Below, in pieces: positions 48,691 through 59,879 of a DNA stretch of 64,000 bases. The DNA comes from Cryptomeria japonica (taxonomy: Eukaryota; Streptophyta; Pinopsida; Cupressales; Cupressaceae), in contig NC_081409.1 of the NCBI RefSeq assembly GCF_030272615.1, forward strand, positions 210,806,257 to 210,870,256, given 5' to 3'. The notes under the pieces were generated by a model. That model had not been told where the DNA came from and ran no database searches. It saw nothing but the letters and a program-made list of their open reading frames with translations. Made by a program: the position numbers and the translations under genes. How positions within the stretch are numbered: position 1 is the stretch's first letter; each line of letters starts with the position of its first letter.

Positions 48691-49299
48691 CTTTAGAGCC
48701 AGGAAAGTGGTAAATCTTGGAATGTAATAGAATCTTTGTACGAAGTAGACATCCATCGTTGGGGTTCAGTCATAAATTATAATCATAAAATAACTATTAA
48801 ATTATAATGATATTTCACTCTAAGAAGAGATGTTATCCTTAATTACTTATAGTAATGGCAGCCTCAGAAGAATTTTAGTCCTTCAAAATTTTAAGTACTA
48901 TGTTTTTTGGTTTGAATTGTAATTAACTTTGGAGTGAAGTATTGACTGAATTGAGTTGTACTCTTATAAGAAGACTACGGAAGAAAAAAAAAAATTAGAA
49001 AAGAGCAGCAGAAGGTGTTCGAGACAATATCTATGGAAAAGTGTAAAGTTGGAATTTACTGTAATTTGTTGGTTACAATTTTAAGGGATAAGGTGCAATT
49101 TCATACTTAATTGAAGATTACATTTAAACCTGATTCCCTTTACATCTTGGAAAATTATAGTTTGTAATTTTATAGATATTGTTCTTCTCTAAAATGTTCA
49201 CTATCAGTTCAAGTTTATCTAGCTCCATAACAATGGTATTGGAATGATTCTAGACAAGCTTACATGTCTTTTGATCGTCTACATGATGAAATGAAGGAT
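48691..49299. other. Intron 1, unassigned
   Basis: AT-rich non-coding sequence; no repeat or domain recognised. Confidence 0.4.
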
Positions 49300-49960
49300 A
49301 AATTGAAGTTCTTAAACCAGTTTTCATAGATGGAGCTATAGTACAAGCTAAGTCATAGCAAAAATTTCTCAAAGGGAAGACCTAAAGCAAGCAAAACTAC
49401 AGACTTCCTAAGAAGCAGCCTGGCTCAAATAGAACGATGTCCAATATTGATGTCAAATGATCACCTTATGTTGGAGCAGGCGCTATGAAAGCAGATAGAT
49501 CATTTTCAAAGAAGCTAGGCCATTGTTTCTCATGCAAAGAGAAGTGCGCTCAAGGTCATGGGTGCATAGCTAATGGACATTAATTTGGTTGAAATCTTGG
49601 ATGACTCAAGTAGCGACAGGGATGAAGAACCTCAGATTGATGCAGGTATGCAATCGCAAGAAGATATGCATTGTCAAGAGAGCTAACTGATCAGCCCACT
49701 GCTATAAGAGTGGTATCTTCTCACCATACATTGAGAGTAGTAGAATGGAAACGGAGATGGGTTACAATGTTGATTGACTGGGTAGAACACATAATTCCAT
49801 AGATTCCAAACTAACACATATTTCTGATGGAATCAGTATGACTTGTGAGGAACATAGTCAAAAGATACTGTGTTTACTCATCTGACTCGAGGAATCACAA
49901 GCTGAAATCTGGGGTGAGTTACTTGCAGTATTACTGGGGGCTAAGTAATTTACAAAACTT
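49300..49960 (+). pseudogene. Ty3/gypsy gag-protease relic in intron 1
   Basis: Across several frames the plus strand reads QKFLKGKT, then LGHCFSCKEKCAQGHGC (a degenerate zinc knuckle), MDINLVEILDDSSSD (gag-protease linker) and RRWVTMLID with a damaged continuation where DSGSTHNFI is expected. Many stops and frame changes. Family-level assignment only. Confidence 0.6.
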
Positions 49961-50190
49961 GCTGCTTAATGGTGCACAAAAATACTGGTTAAATCACCAA
50001 AACTCATGACAAGGTCAAAAATCTCGGCTGGCAGTTTTAAAAACACAATTCTCATGAAGTTTTTTTCATGTGTTATGGGTTTGTCTGTGGGCATTGAACA
50101 AAATTTTGACAGGTTTTTGCCGAGTGCTGAAGCTGGTTGACAGGTATCAGCATCATCATTATAACAACTTGATCATTAACTGGCTTTGTT

Positions 50191-50648
50191 TTCCTTTTTT
50201 TTTGGGTAAATTAATAACTGCTATGGGGCAACACCCTTTATATTGATATCAGGAAAAACTTTACATCTTTAGCAGCATATACAGTCCATAGCCTATCTAC
50301 CCAGAAACCAAGGGCAGAGCCCAGTATCACGTCACTATCAAAATTTGGCATCCATGTGCAGATAAATACCTACCTGCCCATCCATAGCCAAGAACGAAGC
50401 CTTACAAAATTACAGAGTCAAAAAGGTGTCTCCCCCACCAAAATGGTGCCACCAGAGAACTTCAAAAAAGTGTCCTGTTTCACATAAACTGTCCCAGTCC
50501 AGGGCAGAAAAACCCGGGATCCTTATGCCATCTTCATCTTCCCCCTTTCCTCGGCTCAGGCTTTGACTGGACATTCTGGTCCGCAATCTTCATGGGCCAG
50601 CAGCTTGGTAAATCGAAATGGGTCTTGATTTTCGCTGCCTTCCATCTA
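50191..50648 (-). mobile_element. Small non-LTR retroposon with 20-bp target duplication
   Basis: GATCATTAACTGGCTTTGTT (50171-50190) and GATCATTAATTGGCTTTGTT (50649-50668) flank 458 bp and differ at one base. The minus strand ends in a run of nine A just before the left copy. The end 'GGGTGTTGCCCCATAGCAG' preceded by TTGATATCAATA is typical of plant LINE 3' ends, so it is probably a heavily 5'-truncated LINE; a SINE is less likely. Confidence 0.8.
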
Positions 50649-50668
50649 GATCATTAATTGGCTTTGTT

Positions 50669-53600
50669 ACATAGGGCCATGACAATTATTCTCCCATGCT
50701 CACCTTCCATAAATTAGAGATGATTTGAATGAAACAGAGAAAGCTGTCTGTTCCTACCCATATAATATTGCTTTTCACTTAATGCTATATGGTGCTTGCT
50801 GCTTCATGGGCTTTTGTAATATGACTTCTATATCAATAGAATCATTTTCTTTTATCAAAAAAATTGGTCATTGGTTTCAGTTATGTTCACAATGGCTATG
50901 TGTCCAAATCTATTCATATTTTTGTATTACTAGGTAGCTGGATGCTTACTAATTACATCATGAATTCCACGGGCATTGTCTAAATAAATTCCCTCAATTC
51001 CTGTTTTGTGATAATGATTTTGTGTCTTACAGGTACAATGATTTGGTTATGGATTGGTTTATAGTTTTCTTTTAATATTCTTAATATATTTTTGTATATA
51101 TTATAATTGATTATTTTGAAGTTTTAATGGGACAAGTTTAGTTTTGTAATATAATAAGTAATCTTCATACTGCTGATCATGAATATACCATTTTTATTTA
51201 TTTTGAAACTGAAGTTCATATGTTTTGAACTTATTTTTCAGTTTATGATGTGGATTGAAGTCTAATTTTAATCTATACACAAAGAAAATCAGTAATATCA
51301 ATATGCTATATAAATTCAGTAATATGCATGTTTTTGAAAAATATTTTAAATAATTTATGTGTTGTTTTTTTATGTTCAATAAATTTGCTGACTTATTCCC
51401 AAGTTTTTCTCCAAGCTTTTGCAGAGTCCTAAGTTTTTGAATTTTTTTGCGTCAGCTGAGTTATTGCCAAGTTTTTCATTGACCTTTTGTTGAGTTGTGA
51501 ATTTTTAAATTATTTCTGTTATTTGAGTTATAGCCAATTCTCAGTTTTGCAACTATGGTGAGGAGTATGCTTAGGGCATGAACTTTGGTATGGGATCTTA
51601 TCTCATGAGATCTGATTTCTATAATATACCTAAGTTATTGGTGTGGATTTGGGTACATTGATACAACACATTATTTTTTGGGGGCTAAGTTTGTTTTGGG
51701 TTTGTCAATTAAAACAAATATAAATATCATAAATATTTAAATTATTTTAACCTAAATGTAAGATTAAGTCTAGAATACTGCATAGCATCATATAATAAAC
51801 AAAACTGCAGAAGACTGTCATCATCATATCATCATTCACATTAGATGATGTAGGTAGATTAGAAAAACCACAATGAGTGCCAGTGGCACTCATGATAAAA
51901 GTATGTTTCTGGAGATCTAATTCCAAAATGAAGAATGTTGTGAAGTGAAAGCATCCAAGCTAGTATGCTCTAGCTCTATATCCTGCAACTTTGTTTCTCC
52001 TTTCTTGTAGTCCTTTTGTTTTTGCCAAAGAAGGCACAAGTTGGAATGCACATACACTAAGTCCTTTGCACTATTTGATTTCAATCTGTTGCACTTTATT
52101 TAGTGGATGAAGGAGTATGTTGCTCTAATTTTGCTTTGATGAAGATGAACTAATAACCTATTGAGGCGATGTTAGAGTAAATATTTATAAATAAACATTG
52201 AAACTTCAAAATTAAAAGTGTTTTAGATAAAAAATTAAAAGCTTACTTGTGATAAAACTTTTATTGTATGAGGTTGTAGGTGCTGAAATGCCTCGCTATG
52301 GAGGTACCACCAATCGTGAGTATCTTTCTTAAACTTGTCACAAAGAGTGGACATACTTTACCATTGGAGTGTACAAAATCAACAAACTCGTTTGTAACTA
52401 TTTTCTCCAAATTAGGATCAGTGAAGAGTATAGTAAATGCTTGCTTGTACCTTCTTGGACTTCCAAATCTTTGTATGGTGCAACCCACATTGACAAAGCA
52501 AGGATCTCAACATTGTAGTATTTTGTAGTCAATACAAAGGCAAGAAGCTGTAGTGGGGTGGTTATTTTGTTCCATTGCTCAAAAAAACTGCTTGCACTTA
52601 TTTGAAACTAAGATTTTGATGGTCTTCAGCTCGTTAATCATTGAGTCAATGCTAGCATATTCCTCTTTCAAACATTGTTTGTCTATGTTATTATAATGGA
52701 TCAAATTCAAAACAAGCTTGGTGAAACTAAAAGGATATTGTTGATGTGTTTTTTAGGCACATGCGAACACAGAATAAAATACTCAAAAGTATCTTATCCT
52801 CTCTTGAACAAAGTCCTCCCAAATGCTAAACTCCGTGATCAATTGGAAGACTCCAAGGTTCCTAATGTCGGGTCACGACGTGTGGATAAGCACAGTTAGT
52901 CGTTGTGATTGCTGTTCCTCCAAGGGGCCTTACGTATATGCTTCTTAAGAGATGGATATCTCGACTTCAAGGAATGCTTTATGAATGATATGCAATGAAG
53001 CTCTTTCCTATTTACTACTTTTATTTCTAATGGTTGGATTAAAAAAAAGTGCAAAAGCCGAGGGTTGAGAGAAACTAGGCTATGCCTAAGAATGCAAGAA
53101 TGAAGGATGACTTTAGTGAAACTCAATTAGTCTTTGCGTAGACATGCAAGAACAACTCCACAAAGGCTAATGCGATCTTCTAAGGGCATTAGATGATTTT
53201 CAAATCATTACCAAACATGGACACCATAAATCAAATGCATAGCAATGATTGGGTAACAATTGAACTAAAGCGCTTTCAAGGATTCAAGTTGACCACACAA
53301 GGCTAATTTGCAATCAACAAATTTCTAGTGGTATGGATTAGGAGTTTCACCATGAATCAACACAACATGCTATCATTCAACTTAAATACTTAAACTAATT
53401 CCAAAGAGTGATTTGAGAAGATGAATAACAATGCAAGAAGCTTCAAGGATTGAATAGAAGCACCACAAATTCAATGTCTTTATTAATCCAATAGCAAAAT
53501 AGCAACAATTGTTCAAGTCCTTCTCTTATCTCTCTTATTCTCTATATCTCTAGTATCTCTTTCTCTAATCTTTCTAATCTAACTTCTAACTACTATTAAC

Positions 53601-54409
53601 CTCCTATTTCTCTATTAACTATTAACCTTTTGAAATGAGAAGTTTGAGCCTTACATAGAGAGCTCATTACAATTCAAAGGCTCAAATCGATTTGAGATTG
53701 ATGGCCGAGATTACAAGATGAAAACCCTAATTAGGGTTTGTTACAACAAACTGTTCTTAGCCAATGAAATAGTTACAATATTTGGACACATGTCCTCTCT
53801 AGAATATTTGACCAATAGATAGTGGGGGTAGGTACATTGGAGTTTGTGTCCCCATTTGGTTTATTGAATCCGGACATGCTGATGTAGAACCTTCTGATTG
53901 ATGGAATGGTGACTAGGATGACACCTCAGTTTGCTTGTACTTGGTAGATCAACACAAAATGTTTGAGCAATATCTCTTGATACTCAACATTATTCACTTG
54001 CTCAACGTGGTGATGATGATGGGAAGCATGGTTGTGGTCGAGTCATTCCTCCATCCTTGTTTGCTTATCTTGCCTTGAGATAATTGCATGATCTCTCCTT
54101 TACACCCCTTTGACCTCTTCATGAAAGTTCTTGAATATCTCGAAATCCTTCTTGTGAAGTCACCTTCCTTGATACCCTTGTGCTTGCCGATGAAGTTTTC
54201 CTCTTGAAGTTGCATGGTGGTGGGGGTCTTGCAATCCTCCTATTCTTTCAGGGTGTTGCTTTGCAACTTGCATCATCGTCTTCTCACATCTGCAAAACAA
54301 AACAAATATGGTATCAAACACACATGATATATAACTTTTACACACCCTCTTAATTTGATATGATCTCTAATTTTTTGTGTTATAGGTCTAATAGGTGCAT
54401 TTATAGGGG
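50669..54409. other. Intron 1, middle part
   Basis: Mostly AT-rich with no recognised domain. A 75-codon minus-strand frame (52261-52488) has no family I know. Positions 53517-53600 are pyrimidine-rich (TCTCTTATCTCTCTTATTCT type). Positions 53640-54000 look like LTR-derived sequence but termini were not found. Confidence 0.35.
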
Positions 54410-55290
54410 AGGTCGCTCCTTTCCATTGGCAAAGGAAGTGAGTTCGCTTCCTTCCAATGGCAAAGGAAGCAAGTTCACTCCCTTCCATTGGCAAAGGAAG
54501 TGAGCGAAGTTGCACATACTTAGCCAAATTTTGAGGTGTTAGTTGAAAAATCAAATTTATTGCTCAAACAAAGGCATCATATCATGATTTTGGACCCCAT
54601 GGAAGGCAGATGAGGGAAGTTCGGTCCCTTCCATTGGCAAAGGAAGTGAACGAACCTCCTGCTAATGGCAAAGGAAGCAAGCATCGCTCCTTTCCATTGG
54701 CAAAGGAAGTGAGCGAAGTAGCCATCTAGCTTGCTCTTTGAAACTTTTTTCGTCCATTTGACCCTTCTCACCAATTCAAGCCTTAAGGTTTTAGTCTCCA
54801 TGTGCAAAGATTCATCAAATTATCATCAAAGGATGCCTAGGAAGCAATTTCGCTCTGTTCCTTTGGTAAAGGAAGTCACTTCGCTCCCTTCCATTGGCAA
54901 AGGAAGTGAGTGAAGTTTGCACTTTCAGCACTATTCCATCAATTCAATCCTTCTAATGAGCAAAGGTGAGGTTCCATGCAAGGTGAAGCATTAGAAATGC
55001 TTAAGACTTTGCTCTCCATTGTTCATGTTCATTAAATCATCTTCAAATATGCAAGAGGAGTTAGGTCACTCTCTTCCATTGGCAATGGAAGTGAGCAAAC
55101 TTCCTGCCAGTGGCAAAGGAAGTGATATCGCTCCCTTCCATTGGCAAAGGAAGTGAGCGATGTTGCATATACTTAGCCAAATCTTAAGGTTGCTGGTCAA
55201 AATCAACTTAGTTGCTCAAACAAAGGCATCATCTCATGACTCAAGATGTTTTGGACCCCGTGGAAGGCAGATGAGGGAAGTTCCCTCCAA
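54410..55290. repeat. Hairpin-unit satellite in intron 1
   Basis: CTTCCATTGGCAAAGGAAG, usually inside TTCGCTCCC...GTGAGCGAA, occurs about eleven times. GGCAAAGGAAG or a close variant is at 54428, 54459, 54490, 54635, 54667, 54699, 54865, 54896, 55081, 55112 and 55143. Each unit is a small inverted repeat. A ~120-bp flanking block (ACTTAGCCAAAT...GGCAGATGAGGGAAGTT) is also duplicated, near 54500-54622 and 55167-55283. Confidence 0.85.
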
Positions 55291-55879
55291 TCAAGGGGCA
55301 ATGGAAATTTTCACATACTTAGTCAAATTTTGCCCAGCTAACGTTCCTTACCTTCTATATGCTCGAATCGACATTTCATCTTAGATTTTTACCACTTCAA
55401 AAATGATCATTTATCTCCTAAGCCATTAAAGTAATCTGACCTCATTCCAACCTAAGGAGAGAAATAACTCTACCACTGCCTAGCCACTTGAGAAAGTGCA
55501 CTTCTTCAAACAAAAGGCTAATAGCAAAAGACTCTACCACTACCCTAGAAAGAAGAAAAAGTGGGGGTCCCCATTTGCGATGGGGCAATGTGTGAAGACG
55601 TCACAGCAGATATTCAACACAGTCACATTGTGTGTCATCTAGGATCATATGCTTAATATTTGTTGCACTCATAATATTGGATTGCCTTCATATAGACCAA
55701 GGCTGGCTGATGATCATGCTAGAAAGTGCCTCATGAACCTTCACAAGTTGTCTCAAGATGATTGTGTTGGAGGTGAATTGGATCGTAGCAACCTATTCGA
55801 AAATATAAATACAAAATTAAAAATAAAGAAAAAACATACTTAAGCTCTAAATATTTTTTTATTGAAGTGAGACATAATT
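55291..55879. other. Intron 1, unassigned
   Basis: No recognisable domain; a 64-codon plus-strand frame at 55649-55843 looks random. Confidence 0.4.
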
Positions 55880-56979
55880 TTTTTGTATTGTTTCATTTAC
55901 TTTCAACAACTCAAATTTTGAGAATGTATTAAATATTTCCTACGATTGTGGTGGTTGATGATAAACATTTAGATCTCTTTAACCTCAACATACAATTGTT
56001 TGATCCAATCAATTTTGTTGCCCATTTTTTGTTGTAGAAAGTTGAGTGAGTGGATATCACAATGTGTCCAAAAGATGTGTGAATAACATGCCTTAACCAA
56101 TGTTGACTGCTATGTCTTGGACAATATTGCTAAGCCCCACTTCCACAATGATCTTTATGATGACGTCAACAATAAATTGTACATTCTTTATTTGCCCCCT
56201 ACAAAATGCATGACTTCAAAAAACATTACCCCTTTGGGGGATGTTGCAATCACATCTATCAAGTGTCAACTTTTGGCATCCTTCTAGCTATTGGAAATGA
56301 TGGACATCCTTGTCTCTTTCCAAGAATCCCTAATGGGCTTCTATGAATCTTCTACAAGTTTCACCTTCTTTGCCAATAAGCAACTATGCACCTTCTCATA
56401 ACTGAGGCCCTTATACCCATATGGAGCCTTATTAATTTTTCTCATTATTTCTTGCCAATAGGATGAGCAAACAACATTGAAATAGAAATCATTTGCTTGG
56501 ATGCACCTTGCAATGCGTTAGTTGGCAATCTCTAGCAATACCTTTGTTTTGTTATGTGAAGTGGACTCTTTTCAAGATGTAGCCAAAATTGTGTAGCATT
56601 CTACCACAACTTAAGGGATTGATGGGGAAGGAGAGGACCTCATCACTTGAGATTTTTTCTTTGCCAAAGGATGATCTATTCTATAGACTATTTCTTCATC
56701 CAGTTGTTCCTATTTTCCAATAAATTTTATCACTTGAGATGATGGCATGGGTGCAACCTTCTTTCTTAGGCAACCTTTGATGCCGGTTCTAGGAATGACA
56801 TGCAAATGGTCTTTTACTTGATTGTATGAGTTTGTATATTTCACATCACACCCGTTGCAAAACCAAGCATATCCACCACCACCTAGAAATTATCGTATCT
56901 TGCCAATGCACTTCCACAACAGTGAACCTGGGTATTATTTGAAGCAAGGTCGGCCCATGTAGCTAGAATTGGCTTCCAT
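55880..56979 (-). pseudogene. hAT transposase relic, DUF659 type
   Basis: The ATG at 56977-56979 opens MEANSSYMGRPCF. Next is a BED-type finger at about 56870-56760 (FCNGCDVKYTNSYNQVKDHL ... IPRTGIKGC). Farther on, with several stops and frame shifts, the DUF659 region is readable: LDRCDCNIPQRGNVF, IIVEVGLSNIVQDIAVNIG, then FWTHCDIHSLNF and WIKQLYVEVKEI. The C-terminal dimerisation domain is not found in place. It is a different hAT lineage from the relic at 7552-10266. Confidence 0.75.
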
Positions 56980-57019
56980 TATAATTCCTATGAAAATGAG
57001 TTTGGAAAATGATACATTT

Positions 57020-57066
57020 CAAACATATACATGTATGTATACGTACATATATGTATATGTACATAT
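57020..57066. repeat. TA/TG/CA microsatellite, left half
   Basis: ATACATGTATGTATACGTAC and similar; its continuation lies after the solo LTR at 58286. Confidence 0.8.
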
Positions 57067-58285
57067 TGTTGATGATATGGTAGCATCGGTTGGAATAATT
57101 CTGAGCCGACAAGAGTTATCCTAATTGTCTGAGTGGCCTTCAGTCTTAGACAATTACTTATGCCATCACCTTATAAGCAAATAATCATATACCGACTTGT
57201 ATTATGTGATTTGATTAACTTAGCATTTGCATTATTGAATCGGTAATATGGTTTGACCGATTTACAGTCATTAATATAAAGGGCCGACTCTTAACTAAAG
57301 TCTGCCACCCTTCATGGAGAGGATGCATTGTTTTATAGAGACGTGGCTTCTTGAAGGAAGCCGACCCTTGAAGAATGTCCTCCATCAGCGATTATAAGTA
57401 AAACATCATCCCACCACTCCTTGGGGTTGGTCAGATAATAGGCAGGTCGAACTTACATATATTCGCAGTTCGGTTTCCATTATTGCATCAGATCGAAGAT
57501 ACAATTAGCAGACCGAATATATTCATTAAGGAGAAAATCACAGTCCATGTTCTTTGATATTCAACCAATACGCACATCATATTGGAAGTAATAACAACAG
57601 ACTTCAGAACGAATAGCAAACTGTATATATATTCACACAGTCAGATACTAATCCAAAGATCCTCACAAAAGAGATCAACTCATATTCAAGGAGATTAATT
57701 AATATAGCGGAAGTATTATAAGATGCAGTGCATATATGTTATTATCAGAAATATATTATAGAGTAGTGCATACATATGAGTCGAGTGCATGATAGAAAGC
57801 AGTGCGTGCAATATTCTGCAGTGTGTATAACATATAGCAGGAAGATATACATATTACTGTGTGAAGACCTCTGTGTGTTTATGTTACGTGAAGACCGGTG
57901 TAATTATATACTGTGATCTGGGTGATCATTGTGTCGGGCATGGTCAGATAAAGACTGCGATAGGTTATATAAGCTGTGTATATATCTATATATTCGGAGT
58001 ACAGTATATACTGCGATATAACATTGAACACAGTTTATTCAAGATAGACAGCAGTGACAGATCAGCATTCATATGTAGCAGACTGAATTCACTTGTGACT
58101 AGATCGAATTCATTGTAGCAGGCCAAATTCGTTCAGAGGCAGATCGCATACACATCAGTAGATCGAACATAAGTCAGACTATGGATTATATATATCATCA
58201 ATTGATATCAGATTGTGATCAAAAGCACAAATAAAATTTAAAATTACCCGCTCATTCAAATCTGATCAAAACTTAACAGTTAACA
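57067..58285 (+). mobile_element. Solo LTR in intron 1 with TSD CATAT
   Basis: 1,219 bp, TGTTGATGATATGG...AACAGTTAACA, flanked by CATAT at 57062-57066 and 58286-58290. The terminal 6-mers TGTTGA/TTAACA are near-inverted. It sits in the middle of a TA/TG microsatellite. CCGAC/AGACCGAA motifs recur inside. No interior domain. Confidence 0.88.
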
Positions 58286-58353
58286 CATATATACATGTAT
58301 TTATGTATATGTATATATATGTATCTCTATATATATGTATCTCTCTCTCTCTT

Positions 58354-58389
<36 letters not shown>

Positions 58390-58415
58390 TCTATGTATGT
58401 ATGTGTGTATCAATT
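58286..58415. repeat. TA/TG then CT microsatellite
   Basis: Tract of TATA/TGTA followed by CTCTCTCT...TATATAT (58336-58400). Continuation of the microsatellite split by the solo LTR. Confidence 0.9.
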
Positions 58416-58898
58416 TTTAACTTAATACATTTTGTAATTGAATTTTACAAAAATATATGTTTCTTTAAGAAATTTTTATTTTTTTTAGAAAGAAAATGGC
58501 TTATGTTTAACTGGAAAAATGATTGCATATGTTTTTTATTTTATGAGGACAATGCCACTTACCTCCATTTGTTGCAATTAAATGTAAATATTATGTTTCA
58601 TGGCATAAACCTAGAAGATGGGTAATTTCTGGATTGAAATGTACCATTGGAAGTGCATATTTATTATGATTGCATGGTGATCCTGATTGTGTAGTGATTT
58701 GTATTTTTGCATCAGATCTGTGGTTTTAAATTACTTTGAGCATTCCAGAGTGCAAATATTTCCAGTATCAACAAGTTTAGCTACACATGTTGCCCAGATA
58801 TATATGATAGCTGTTTATAGTGTGCAAGCTCTCTTTTGTTTTCAATTGCTATTTGTGAGGAAGCTAATACATTATGTTCTGCCGTTTTTCATTTGCAG
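58416..58898. other. End of intron 1
   Basis: No repeat recognised. It ends in CCGTTTTTCATTTGCAG, a strong acceptor with a pyrimidine tract. Confidence 0.6.
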
Positions 58899-59084
58899 AG
58901 GTTTTTCCTGGGTGGAAGATTAGTCTTTGGACCTGATATTAGGTCGTTATTCATCACAGTAGTTCTAATTGTGGCTCCTATAGCAATCTTCTGTGTATTC
59001 GTTGTCAGAAATCTTTTACATAAATTCTCACAATACAACAGTGGTTATGCAATTCTGGTGGTGACAATTGTATACACATTCTAT
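58899..59084 (+). CDS. Protein S-acyltransferase (DHHC), exon 2
   Basis: 62 codons in phase 0 between GCAG (58895-58898) and the donor TAT/GTTAGT. It starts RFFLGGRLVFGPDIRSLF, the conserved segment just before the first membrane helix of plant PATs. A first helix (about residues 19-36, VVLIVAPIAIFCVFVV) and a loop (HKFSQYNSGY) follow. The second helix (AILVVTIVYTFY) is cut by the exon end. The loop wording (YN-GYAI) points to PAT08/PAT09-like members. No stop or frameshift, so the gene may be functional. Exon 3, expected to read on into a TS-RDPG-VPRN segment, was not found before 64000. Confidence 0.9.
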
Positions 59085-59331
59085 GTTAGTTTTCTTCACC
59101 TCTTGCTTTACAGTTCCAGCAAATGGTTGCACATTCTATGTTAGTTTTGTTGATTATTTAATCTGTTATTCATGTCAAATAAAATTTGAAGACCACATTT
59201 CGTGATAGGTAAAATATGAAAGCTTTTTTAAAACATGTCCAATATTTCTTCCTTGTACTTGTATATGCATTATGTTTTAAGTTCTAATCAGTTTTTCCCT
59301 TACAGTTTAATTGAATAGTTGTGCTTTCTAT
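59075..59331 (+). repeat. Repeated splice-site module after exon 2
   Basis: The 19 bp spanning the exon 2 donor (CACATTCTATGTTAGTTTT, 59075-59093) recur exactly at 59130-59148. There they are preceded by an acceptor-like CTTTACAG, enclosing 26 nt (59114-59139). A diverged copy of the same module (CCTTACAG, 26 nt, CTATGTTGGG) is at 59298-59341. Confidence 0.8.
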
Positions 59332-59341
59332 GTTGGGTTTG

Positions 59342-59879
59342 CTTGCCCTTTGTTATTCATAAAAGATGAAATGTGAATAATAGATTTCATCATTGGTAAT
59401 GTGTAGAAATTTCTCAAAGATTCTAAGGATGCAGTCCCATGGAAGGGGCTTGGGCTTCTATATTTTCTCCAAGGACAGTCTCATGGAATTGAAAAAATGC
59501 AGCTACATGATTAAAATGAATCTTTAACTGCATAATAGGAGCCCCACATTTATGACAGCAAAGTGTATGCTGGTAGTGGGGAAGGGGGCTGGAAGTTATC
59601 CCCCTCCCCAGTTAGGGATTTTTATGTCTATGTGGCAGCTTAGATGACATTCTCCTTTAAACTTCTATTTTCCATTTATATATAGGTGCTATAATTTCTC
59701 ATCTTAAAATCCTCACATTCAGTTAAAATCTCTTAGCAGAAAAGAATTTAAAATTCCATGGGACCCCTTGTTTGAAAAAGGCTCCTAATTTACCTCAGCA
59801 GCACATGCGGAGTTGTTAGACACAAGCCTAATATTTTCTTTCTTATCCTTCATTTGTTTTTCTGTTTTAGCTTTGTTAA
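59342..59879. other. Intron 2, unassigned
   Basis: Non-coding; nothing recognisable apart from a G-rich patch near 59575-59610. Confidence 0.4.

Noticed and set aside
54410-55290. CRISPR-like spaced repeats
   Set aside because: Spacing is irregular, the units are diverged, and the setting is a plant intron with no cas genes.
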